From assembly GCA_003151665.1 (NCBI GenBank), contig PLYD01000001.1, forward strand, positions 1 to 11,557: 11,557 bases of DNA. Reading direction: 5' to 3'. The notes under the pieces were generated by a model. It searched no databases and was not told the origin of the DNA. It saw only the letters and a list, made by a program, of their open reading frames with translations. Below are positions 1 through 5,805 of this stretch, piece by piece. Numbering within the stretch: position 1 is the stretch's first letter; each line of letters starts with the position of its first letter. The translations under genes were made by a program, and so were the position numbers. This DNA comes from Candidatus Dormiibacterota bacterium (GTDB lineage Bacteria; Chloroflexota; Dormibacteria; Dormibacterales; Dormibacteraceae).

Positions 1-594
1 CCGGATCGCCAGGTAGGCCGCCCCGAGAATGGGGCCGATGAGATACATGATCAGGACCAACCCGAAGACCACGTCGATCCCGGTCTGCGCGCCGGCCGAT
101 GGGCACGTAGACGAGATCACGTGCCCAACGTCGTCAGTCACCGTCTCGCAGGCTGTCGTCAAGGTTCCCGCCGCCAGCAGGGGCCCCAGGACCAGGATGC
201 CCAGGTAGCCGCCAGGCGGCACCAGGGTGCCTATCCATTTGTCGCGCGTGGTCCATGTATCCGACATCCAGAGCAAAACCACTCCGACCGGCCAGAACAG
301 CAGCAGCAGGACGATGGCCGCGATCTCGAGGCCGCGCGACGTTCGTCGCGCCGGCACGGGCGCCTCTGCGCGGCCGATCTCTGCGGCGGCGACGTCAGCC
401 GGATCGCCGAGCCGGTCAAGGATGTTCAGCACATCGGCATCGGTCTCTACTGAAAGAGCTTGGCGCGCTTCGGCGATGTGCTCCCGAAGTTCGTCCAGCA
501 GCTCCAGGCGCCTGGCCTCCGGAACCGGCGCCAGCGCCGCCGCCAAACGCGCGAGGTATCCAGCAACGATTTCGTCGGCTCGCGGAGCGGTCAT
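1..594 (-). CDS. HAAS-domain (DUF1700-like) membrane protein, 3' end cut by window edge
   Basis: The reverse strand is open from an ATG at 594 to the window edge, giving 198 residues without a stop. Residues 1-75 form a charged helical region with the pattern of HAAS/DUF1700 domains: a YLARL segment, ELLDELREHIAEA around 31-44, then a conserved-looking RLGDPADVAAAEI. Three hydrophobic segments follow at about 89-110, 121-147 and 173-197, so it is an integral membrane protein with a cytoplasmic N-terminal domain. Two cysteines (C149, C164) lie in the loop between segments two and three. Its ATG overlaps the stop of the PadR gene (ATGA), which implies translational coupling. PadR/HAAS pairs are a known arrangement in which the HAAS protein is often a sensor or anti-regulatory membrane partner. 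The specific signal is unknown. Confidence 0.85.
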   Translation of the reverse strand, partial: MTAPRADEIVAGYLARLAAALAPVPEARRLELLDELREHIAEARQALSVETDADVLNILDRLGDPADVAAAEIGRAEAPVPARRTSRGLEIAAIVLLLLFWPVGVVLLWMSDTWTTRDKWIGTLVPPGGYLGILVLGPLLAAGTLTTACETVTDDVGHVISSTCPSAGAQTGIDVVFGLVLIMYLIGPILGAAYLAIR

Positions 595-932
595 TTTGCG
601 CCTCCTGTTTCGAGAATCATGTCGACGGCGGCCCGGAAGGTCGTCCACTCGTCCTTGAACCCGCGCAGGGCTCGTTGACCTCCGGTCGTGAGCTTGTAAT
701 AGCGACGGGGTGGACCCGCGGAAGACTCCTGCCATGCGCTCTGGACCAGGCCGTCCCGGCGCAATCGGCCGAGCAGCGGGTACATGGTGCCCTCACTCGT
801 CAGCATCCCGTCGATCTGGCTGAGGCGCTGGACGATCTCGAACCCATAGCGCGCCTGGTCTTTCAGAAGGGCCAGGACGCAGTATTCAAGCGCCCCTTTA
901 CGCATCTGGGTGACGAGGGTGTCCAGCGCCAC
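591..932 (-). CDS. PadR-family transcriptional regulator
   Basis: This 113-residue winged-helix regulator begins with a GTG. It has the usual PadR opening (MRKGALEYCVLALL at 10-23), then YGFEIVQRL, a recognition region with EGTMYPLLGRLRRDGLV at about 47-63, and the wing RRYYKLTTGGQRAL at 75-88. It ends with a short C-terminal helix, as in the small PadR subfamily. An internal ATG at 905 is possible, but the preceding LDTLVTQ segment is typical of the family and favours the GTG. No good Shine-Dalgarno sequence precedes the GTG, so the message may be leaderless. The gene ends in an ATGA overlap with the HAAS membrane protein, which it probably controls together with itself. It is separated from the sugar operon by the hairpin-rich spacer and looks like an independent unit. 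Confidence 0.93.
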   Translation of the reverse strand: MALDTLVTQMRKGALEYCVLALLKDQARYGFEIVQRLSQIDGMLTSEGTMYPLLGRLRRDGLVQSAWQESSAGPPRRYYKLTTGGQRALRGFKDEWTTFRAAVDMILETGGAK

Positions 933-939
933 CGCTACG

Positions 940-950
940 TTGTATCACAA
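940..950 (-). promoter_or_regulatory. Candidate PadR autoregulatory dyad / promoter region
   Basis: An 11-bp imperfect dyad with arms TTGT and ACAA around three bases lies 8 bp upstream of the PadR GTG start. PadR proteins usually bind short dyads in their own promoters, so this is a reasonable operator candidate, and its AT-rich core could also serve as a -10 element. The match is short and no clear -35 is visible, so this is tentative. Confidence 0.25.
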
Positions 951-976
951 GCTACCGTGGGATGCATAGTTGTGGG

Positions 977-1005
977 AAAATTGTCCTCCCCGCTGGCCGG
1001 GGAGG
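977..1005 (-). terminator. Possible intrinsic terminator after the transaldolase gene
   Basis: Read on the minus strand, the 8-bp GC stem at 985-1005 is followed by ACAATTTTC, a short T-run 4 nt after the stem. This is a plausible though weak rho-independent terminator for the operon that ends with the transaldolase gene about 75 bp upstream. It would separate that operon from padR. The T-run is only four bases, so efficiency is uncertain. Confidence 0.4.
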
Positions 1006-1046
1006 TGGCGCGCAGCGCCGGAGGGGGCTTGCAGGGGCGTAGCCCC
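985..1046. repeat. Hairpin-rich palindromic element resembling a dispersed intergenic repeat
   Basis: Three back-to-back inverted repeats fill the gap between the transaldolase and PadR genes. CCTCCCCG/CGGGGAGG lies at 985-992 and 998-1005 with a 5-nt loop. GGCGC/GCGCC lies at 1007-1011 and 1015-1019 with a 3-nt loop. GGGGC/GCCCC lies at 1034-1038 and 1042-1046 with a 3-nt loop. A further GGAGGGGG at 1020-1027 could pair with the first arm instead. One plus-strand frame reads SSPLAGEVARSAGGG, the artefactual peptide I recognise from a dispersed palindromic repeat common in GC-rich proteobacterial genomes. Only one copy is in this window, so repeat status is inferred. Confidence 0.5.
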
Positions 1047-1081
1047 AGAGGTTGGGCTCGGCGTGGGGTGAAGCCGGCGCC

Positions 1082-2182
1082 TTATGCCAGGTCGGGGTTG
1101 GGAACCATCACGTCGCGCACCAGCGCATCGAGCTCTGCGCAAGCCCCGATGAACTGACGCAGCGTGCGCCGCGTCGGCCCGAAGCCGTCGAATTCCTCGA
1201 TGGTCAGTCCGTCCTCCGAGTACGCGCGGCGGAAATCAGGAAACTTGGAGACGAGCTCGCCGACCAACTTCGGATCGACTGGATCGGCGATCCGAGACTT
1301 CACCTCTATACCGCTGGCGTTGAGGCGCTGCTGCCATGCGTAGGGGGGCGAGATGACAGCGTCAGCACCCACGAGCTCGCTCCAGTGCATGTGGTTGCGG
1401 AACGCAGCCGAAAGCAGCCTCAGGCGGTAGCCGCGCTCGCGGAAGATCTGGTACGCCTTCTTGAAAACGGCCACGCCGGCCCACTCGAGATAGCCCGGGT
1501 CGACCGAAAGGCCATCTCTCTCCTGAATCACCTTGAGCCAGTCGTCCAGCCGGCCCACCATGATCGTGCAGACAGGCCCCATGGACGCAACATCCTGGCC
1601 TTCTGCCTCGCGGCGTCGCAGGCCTCGCTCCACCGCCTCGCCGACCGCGATGCACTGAGGGAGCGTGAAGGAGACTGTCGCATTGATGCTCACACCGCGG
1701 TATGTCGATTCCTCGATGGCTGCAATCCCCGCCTTAGTCACCGGGATCTTGACGATCATGTTTGGCGCAAGGCGGTTGAATGCAAGGGCTTGCTCGACGA
1801 TCGCCGCCGCATCTCGGAAGTACCGAGGGTCGGTCTGGATTGACAGGCGGCCGTTGCGCCCCGCGTGTTGCTTGAATGCCGGTTCGAGCAGTCGCGCTGC
1901 TCGCACGGACAGCTCCTCGATCAGCTTCCAGCCAATCTGGTCTTCCGTTGCCGTGGGCAGCTCATCGAGCAGGCTCTCGATTCGGGGCCGCCACGCTGCC
2001 AATTCCTTCTTCAACACCGAGACCGCGATCACCGGGTTGCAGGTGGCTCCGACCGCGCCGTCGTCGATGGAACGCGTCAGCTCGTCGATCGACGCCGAGT
2101 CATTCCAAAGGCAGGTGGGAGTCGTCTGCGTCATCTGGTGCAGCAGGCTCTTGTATGAGACGCGCTGGGCGGATTGCGTCAT
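1082..2182 (-). CDS. Transaldolase-family protein
   Basis: The 366-residue protein has the hallmarks of class I Schiff-base transaldolases. These are an early Asp in LWNDSAS (D28), TRSIDDGAVGATCNPV (36-51, with N49), NMIVKIPVT containing the probable catalytic Lys145, and SINATVSFTLPQ (N167, T169). The 22-residue spacing from K145 to N167 equals that between K132 and N154 of E. coli TalB. It should move or release a three-carbon dihydroxyacetone unit, but the true substrate is unknown. It is somewhat longer than TalB (about 317 residues). Its position as the last gene of the permease operon suggests a role in the lower part of a sugar or polyol pathway rather than in the housekeeping pentose phosphate pathway. 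The start is 9 bp after the upstream stop, and M17 is an alternative start. No strong Shine-Dalgarno sequence is seen. Confidence 0.9.
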   Translation of the reverse strand: MTQSAQRVSYKSLLHQMTQTTPTCLWNDSASIDELTRSIDDGAVGATCNPVIAVSVLKKELAAWRPRIESLLDELPTATEDQIGWKLIEELSVRAARLLEPAFKQHAGRNGRLSIQTDPRYFRDAAAIVEQALAFNRLAPNMIVKIPVTKAGIAAIEESTYRGVSINATVSFTLPQCIAVGEAVERGLRRREAEGQDVASMGPVCTIMVGRLDDWLKVIQERDGLSVDPGYLEWAGVAVFKKAYQIFRERGYRLRLLSAAFRNHMHWSELVGADAVISPPYAWQQRLNASGIEVKSRIADPVDPKLVGELVSKFPDFRRAYSEDGLTIEEFDGFGPTRRTLRQFIGACAELDALVRDVMVPNPDLA

Positions 2183-2189
2183 GGTTTGA

Positions 2190-2204
2190 GCCTACGCCGT
2201 AGGC
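2190..2204. repeat. Inverted repeat over the nucleotidyltransferase stop codon
   Basis: GCCTACG and CGTAGGC flank a single base, giving a 15-bp palindrome. As RNA it would form a 6-bp stem with a 3-nt loop. It contains the TAG stop of the nucleotidyltransferase gene (2192-2194) and ends 8 nt before the transaldolase ATG, so it could affect translational coupling or initiation. There is no T-tract, so it is not a terminator. Confidence 0.6.
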
Positions 2205-2971
2205 GTGGTCTCCTCCGGCTCGTCGTACCACCTCACCCGATCGCCAACTCGGCCGCGAAGCTTCCAGCGCGCCGTCTTCGGGGCCTGTTCGATCTGCTTC
2301 GAAAGCTTTGACAGTCGGGAAGCCACCAGCACCGAAGCTTCGGACGGCAACCCGTAGTCGGGCAACCTGGCGAGACTCTGCTCGATCGTGGCGGTGCAGG
2401 TTCGCCATAGGCCCCAATCCTTGGCGCAAAGATCGGCGATGAAGTCAGCCTCGATCCCGGAGCCGTCGCCGGCGCTGACCTCGTGGTGGTAGGACATGCT
2501 GTAAATGTCGCGAAGGTCTCGTTCGGTGAGCTGCACGATCTGGAGCTTCGTCAGCAGAAGCTCGGCCAGGGGGATCGTCATCGGCTCCTTCTCCAGTCGG
2601 CCCGCAATTGGGATCGAGTGGCACATCTCGAACGCACCCACGAAGACATCGAGCTTGCGGTTGTTGGCGTGGTCGAAGAAGAGCAGCCGGCGCGCCCCGT
2701 TGAGCGCGTTGAACATGTCGTCAGCGCCGTAGCCCGCCGATTTCAGGAAATCGGCGAGGGCTCGCCAGCCCCCCTGCCTGATCGCGAGGTCGATGTCGCC
2801 GATTGGACGCGGCAATAAAGGAGTTTCGGAAGGGCCCTGCATGCGTACGGCCACCCCGCCAAGAACCCTGATCGTCAGTCCCGCCCGCGCGGCGGACTCG
2901 ACCACCCGCTTGGCCTCGAGCACGGGATCCGCCAGCGGGCGGCCGGCCACATCGTTGCCGTGGTCGACCAT
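2192..2971 (-). CDS. Nucleotidyltransferase-fold protein (AbiEii-like)
   Basis: The 259-residue protein carries the polymerase-beta-type nucleotidyltransferase signature. This comprises a GG turn (RVLGGVAV, G38-G39), a two-Asp motif in DIDLAI (D59, D61), and a third acidic residue in KLDVFV (D108). A downstream segment LLLTKLQIVQLTERDLRDI (K142, D152, D155) resembles the C-terminal part of AbiEii/MNT-like enzymes. All catalytic acids are present, so it is probably active. AbiEii proteins are toxins normally paired with an AbiEi antitoxin, but no antitoxin-like gene adjoins it. It sits inside a metabolic operon, between the metallophosphoesterase (12 bp upstream) and the transaldolase (9 bp downstream). 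The acceptor could be RNA, a protein or a small molecule. The family is supported, but the role is unknown. Confidence 0.75.
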   Translation of the reverse strand: MVDHGNDVAGRPLADPVLEAKRVVESAARAGLTIRVLGGVAVRMQGPSETPLLPRPIGDIDLAIRQGGWRALADFLKSAGYGADDMFNALNGARRLLFFDHANNRKLDVFVGAFEMCHSIPIAGRLEKEPMTIPLAELLLTKLQIVQLTERDLRDIYSMSYHHEVSAGDGSGIEADFIADLCAKDWGLWRTCTATIEQSLARLPDYGLPSEASVLVASRLSKLSKQIEQAPKTARWKLRGRVGDRVRWYDEPEETTPTA

Positions 2972-2977
2972 CAGCCG

Positions 2978-2993
2978 CTCAGGCTAACCTGAG
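2978..2993. repeat. Stem-loop with the metallophosphoesterase stop codon in its loop
   Basis: CTCAGG (2978-2983) and CCTGAG (2988-2993) form a 6-bp stem with a 4-nt loop that contains the TAG stop of the metallophosphoesterase gene. The stem ends 6 nt before the ATG of the nucleotidyltransferase gene and would mask its weak ribosome-binding region. No T-tract follows. Confidence 0.6.
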
Positions 2994-3949
2994 GTGAAGA
3001 GAAAGTCGATGAACTCTCCCGTGGCGTCGAGGTCGACGATCACGCCGCGCAGCACGTCGGCCGAGTAATCGCTGCCCGGATTGAGGCACATGGATTTGCC
3101 GATGCGCTGAGCGCCACGGGATTCGTGAATGTGCCCGTGCAGGCCGACGACCGGCTGGTACTTCTTGATCGCCTCTCGCACGGCCTTGCTGCCGACCGGG
3201 ATGATGCTTGGCCGGCCCCCGCGGATCACAGGCATCAGGTTCGCATCGAGCTCGGCCGCGAAATCGAGACCGGACGAGTACGGCGGGTTGTGAAAGTTGG
3301 CCACCACCTTTCTTCCAGGCGGCACGGCGTCCATCATCCGCGCGAGGCGCTGGCCCAGCACCGCCTCTGGGTACTCGCGTTCGGTGTTCCATGGAGTCGG
3401 CGTGACGTCCCCGCAGCTGGCGACCAGGACGGGCCCAAGGTCGCACAGCTCCCCCTCCGGGCATTCGATGCGCGGCGCGGCCTTGAGCACCGCGTCGATC
3501 TCGACCGGATCGTCGTTGCCGGGCGTGATCAGGCAGCGCACCGATGCGTCCAGGCGCTCGTCCGCGAGCCTGCACCACGCCTCGATCTGCGCCTTGATCT
3601 CGCGCCGGAACGCGGCGTCAAGCTGTTTCGGGTCCGCCTCCAGCCGATCGAACTCGTCGTCGTCGACGATCGCGGAGTAGAAACCGAGCCGGTTGATCTC
3701 CGCGCGCAGGCGCGGCTCTTCGTCCTTGGGGACGACCACGGACTCGCCCCGTACCTTGGCCGACAGGGTGCCGTCGACCGAACGGATGGGTACCAGGCCC
3801 TTCCCGGCTATGTCGCCACCGAGGATCAGGGCGCCCGCTTCGTAAGCCTTGGCCGCCGCGATGAACTTGCGAAATGCGCGTTCGGATCCGTGGACGTCCG
3901 TCGCGAAGAAGATCCGCAGCGCCGACTTCTTGCCGCCGTCGCCCGGCAT
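2984..3949 (-). CDS. Calcineurin-like metallophosphoesterase
   Basis: The 321-residue protein contains the full two-metal phosphoesterase motif series in order. These are FATDVHG (D18, H20), ILGGDI (D46), TPGNDD (N145), NFHNPPY (H220) and LHGHIH (H271, H273, H275). About 100 residues separate the second and third motifs, more than in compact family members. That segment is acidic and helical and may form a lid. No signal peptide is seen, so it should act in the cytoplasm. It would hydrolyse a phosphomonoester or phosphodiester, but the substrate is not recognisable. It starts 33 bp after the permease stop behind a strong GGGGAGG. Its place behind a permease suggests a phosphorylated intermediate or a regulatory nucleotide, but a housekeeping role is possible. 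Confidence 0.9.
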   Translation of the reverse strand: MPGDGGKKSALRIFFATDVHGSERAFRKFIAAAKAYEAGALILGGDIAGKGLVPIRSVDGTLSAKVRGESVVVPKDEEPRLRAEINRLGFYSAIVDDDEFDRLEADPKQLDAAFRREIKAQIEAWCRLADERLDASVRCLITPGNDDPVEIDAVLKAAPRIECPEGELCDLGPVLVASCGDVTPTPWNTEREYPEAVLGQRLARMMDAVPPGRKVVANFHNPPYSSGLDFAAELDANLMPVIRGGRPSIIPVGSKAVREAIKKYQPVVGLHGHIHESRGAQRIGKSMCLNPGSDYSADVLRGVIVDLDATGEFIDFLFTSG

Positions 3950-3956
3950 GCCCGAT

Positions 3957-3963
3957 CCTCCCC
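3957..3963 (-). promoter_or_regulatory. Strong Shine-Dalgarno for the metallophosphoesterase
   Basis: The minus strand reads GGGGAGG here, 7 nt before the ATG at 3949. This near-consensus site fixes the start and allows independent translation initiation despite the hairpin just upstream. The next two genes of the operon lack comparable sites. Confidence 0.8.
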
Positions 3964-3974
3964 TGGTATCCCGA

Positions 3975-3995
3975 GCCTCCGGTTACTCCGGAGGC
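3975..3995. repeat. Strong stem-loop with the permease stop codon in its loop
   Basis: GCCTCCGG (3975-3982) and CCGGAGGC (3988-3995) form a perfect 8-bp GC-rich stem with a 5-nt loop. The loop contains the TAA stop of the permease gene (3983-3985). On the transcript it forms from the last permease codons and the first spacer bases and is followed by the ribosome-binding site of the next gene. No T-run follows, so it is not an intrinsic terminator. It may influence coupling, mRNA processing or 3'-end stability. Confidence 0.7.
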
Positions 3996-5638
3996 AGCTC
4001 CCGCATGGCGAGCCGCATGTCGATGGACGATGTGGCCAGCCTTCGGCGGCGCACGATCAGGTAGATGATCGGGCCCGAGAAGAAGATCACGACCAGCGAA
4101 CCGATCGAGGCAAAGCTGAACGCTCCGAACACCTGCGGCTTGGCAATGATCACGCCAACGGTGAACAGGGCACACAGCGTCGATAGGGTGCCCCAGATGG
4201 CGGCGGTGGGAATGCCGGCGACGCGATCGACGTCGTTGGTGGCCGGATTCCTGATGAGGTCGGGCCGGCGGAACGGCAGCGCGGTCGCCGCGACCGAGCC
4301 GGCGAGCAAAACGAGGGCGAAGAACAGCGCCAGGTTGGCGGAGATGTTCGCGATGTTCAGGATCGAGCCGACGATGGTGAACGCGATTCCGATGATCACC
4401 GCCAGGATCACAGCATTGGTGGGCGCCGAGTTGCGCTCGCTGACCTTGGCGAGGCCGATCGGCAGTATGCGGTCGAAAGCGAGTGCAAAGATGACGCGCG
4501 TCACCACCGCGACGAATGCGAGGTCGACGGCGATCTCGGCGGCCGGAACCGCGAGGCCGATGAAGATCTTGCTGATCGGGTCGCCGGACAGAACCAGCCC
4601 GTAGCCCAGCCCACCGGCGTTGGCCTGCAGGCTCGTGATGTTGCCGTAGTCCGCGAGGCCTCCGACCTGGGCCTGCGACTGCATGAAGTCGAGGCCGATG
4701 GTGTTCAGCATCAGGAGCCAGACGCCGACCCAGACCACGATCAGCAGTGCCAGGCTGATCACCGAGGCCCAGATGTACGTGTTCCCGGGCCGCTTGAGCT
4801 CGCCACCTACGTAGTAGGAGTAGAGGACGCCGTTGTAGTTGAGGACCATGAACGGGATCACCAGCAGCGATGCGCCGAGGTCCACCCCGAGCGGCACGGA
4901 GTTCTTCTGGGCGAGTGCGATCACGTCGTTGTAAGCCGACGACTTGCCGCTGAATGACCCGAAGGCGTTGACGAAGTCCTGGTGCGAGTGGGTCGCGAGC
5001 AGCCAGCCCAGGACGAGGAAGGCCAGCACCTGGAAGACGACCAGGACGAGGATGATCTGCGCGATCCTCTTCAGGGAGAAGATCGAGCCGAGGCCGACGA
5101 TCACCAGCATGCCGACGGCGCAGATGGCTAGCCCGGGCGAGCAGGTGACCTGTCCGCACTGCGCGGTGCTGGCGATGCTCGTGGCCGCCGACGTGAACGC
5201 CGAGCTGTTGAACGCGGCGCCCAGGCTCCTGAGCGCGAACGGCACGTAGTTGGCGGCGAAGTTGGCGTTCGCGGACAGCGTGTACGAGAAGCCGATCATC
5301 GTCGCGATGCCGACCATCGTGCCGATCGCCGGGGACACGATACGGGAGAGGTAGATGTACTCGCCGCCTGCGCGGGGGATGGCCTGGAGGAGGTACCTAT
5401 AGGCGAACATAGCGATGAACCAGATCGCCGCGGCCAGCAGCAGGGGCAGCACCATGTCGACCTTGGTGAAGTTGAAGAGCCCCGAGTAGAAGTTGATGAA
5501 CGTGTTGACGACGGCCACTGAAGCGAGCGCTATGCCCGTGGCGGCGGGGATACCGAGTTCGCGTACAAGGCCGGACGACTGCCGGGTGAACAGGTCCTGC
5601 CTCGCAGGCCCCTTACCGCTGATCGGCGTACTGGCCAT
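3983..5638 (-). CDS. APC-superfamily permease
   Basis: The 551-residue protein is almost entirely hydrophobic with roughly 12 or more membrane helices. It carries APC-superfamily features: the first helix with ELGIPAATGIALAS at about 27-40, PRAGGEYIYLSRI at 88-100 between helices 2 and 3, and NYNGVLYSYYVGGELKRPGNTY in the middle. The FDRILPIGLAKVSERNSAPTNA segment corresponds to the usual loop of this family (R-x-LP...G.APTNA). Two nearby cysteines, in QCGQVTCSPG, lie in an external loop and might form a disulfide. It is expected to import a solute by cation symport. Most relatives take amino acids or amines, so its presence beside sugar-modifying enzymes is unusual. It is first in its operon, with GGGGAGG 7 bases upstream of the ATG, and is preceded by a promoter with tandem operators. 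Confidence 0.92.
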   Translation of the reverse strand: MASTPISGKGPARQDLFTRQSSGLVRELGIPAATGIALASVAVVNTFINFYSGLFNFTKVDMVLPLLLAAAIWFIAMFAYRYLLQAIPRAGGEYIYLSRIVSPAIGTMVGIATMIGFSYTLSANANFAANYVPFALRSLGAAFNSSAFTSAATSIASTAQCGQVTCSPGLAICAVGMLVIVGLGSIFSLKRIAQIILVLVVFQVLAFLVLGWLLATHSHQDFVNAFGSFSGKSSAYNDVIALAQKNSVPLGVDLGASLLVIPFMVLNYNGVLYSYYVGGELKRPGNTYIWASVISLALLIVVWVGVWLLMLNTIGLDFMQSQAQVGGLADYGNITSLQANAGGLGYGLVLSGDPISKIFIGLAVPAAEIAVDLAFVAVVTRVIFALAFDRILPIGLAKVSERNSAPTNAVILAVIIGIAFTIVGSILNIANISANLALFFALVLLAGSVAATALPFRRPDLIRNPATNDVDRVAGIPTAAIWGTLSTLCALFTVGVIIAKPQVFGAFSFASIGSLVVIFFSGPIIYLIVRRRRLATSSIDMRLAMRELPPE

Positions 5639-5748
5639 CCCTACTTCCTCCCCTTCGGGCCCTCAGGCCCACACGACCCGCTGACGAACCGTTTCGACGA
5701 TCGCGCGGAGGCGGGGACGCGTCCCGTTGGCCCCGCGACTAGGTCTAT
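5639..5748 (-). promoter_or_regulatory. 5' leader of the permease operon
   Basis: About 130 nt separate the predicted transcription start (near 5770) from the permease ATG. The leader holds a perfect 12-bp palindrome GGGACGCGTCCC at 5714-5725 and a 5-bp stem with a 4-nt loop (GGGCC/GGCCC, 5657-5661 and 5666-5670). That stem stands directly before the Shine-Dalgarno at about 5647-5653. I see no recognisable riboswitch class. The palindrome could be an extra operator or an RNA structure. The leader is long for this compact region. Confidence 0.45.
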
Positions 5749-5774
5749 TGGAAGGTTCCACCTGGAAGGTTCCA
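5749..5774. promoter_or_regulatory. Tandem operator TGGAA-N2-TTCCA (two copies)
   Basis: Two identical 12-bp inverted repeats, TGGAAGGTTCCA on the plus strand, lie at 5749-5760 and 5763-5774, with 14 bp between centres. They begin 2 bp downstream of the -10 element and cover the expected transcription start, a position typical of repressor sites. The same arms recur as a perfect palindrome before the Gfo/Idh/MocA operon (9936-9947). Arm length and centre are like LacI-family operators. The cognate regulator is not in the window. Confidence 0.75.
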
Positions 5775-5776
5775 GA

Positions 5777-5805
5777 ACCATATCCGAAGCTCTGCACCGC
5801 GTCAA
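5777..5805 (-). promoter_or_regulatory. Sigma-70-type promoter of the permease operon
   Basis: On the minus strand, TTGACG (5805-5800) is followed after 17 bp by TATGGT (5782-5777). The spacing is optimal and the -35 matches consensus at five of six positions. The -35 includes the TGA stop of the upstream Gfo/Idh/MocA gene, so operon B's promoter begins exactly where operon A ends. The tandem operator covers the predicted +1. Confidence 0.7.

Noticed and set aside
255..1157. 300-codon plus-strand open frame across the HAAS, padR and repeat region
   Set aside because: It is antisense to two recognised genes, has a low-complexity Arg/Ala/Pro composition, and includes the repeat-derived SPLAGEVARSAGGG peptide.
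3975..3995. Rho-independent terminator after the permease gene
   Set aside because: The stem is strong but is followed by a G-rich ribosome-binding site and not a T-run, and the downstream gene is only 33 bp away in the same direction.
3125..4186. 353-codon plus-strand open frame opposite the phosphoesterase gene
   Set aside because: It is an antisense shadow with no recognisable motifs or ribosome-binding site. The minus-strand protein has all metallophosphoesterase motifs.
3618..5159. Long 513-codon minus-strand open frame across the permease and phosphoesterase genes
   Set aside because: It is an Arg/Gly/Pro-rich shadow in a different frame of two well-supported genes, which is usual in GC-rich DNA. 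It shows no domain motifs.
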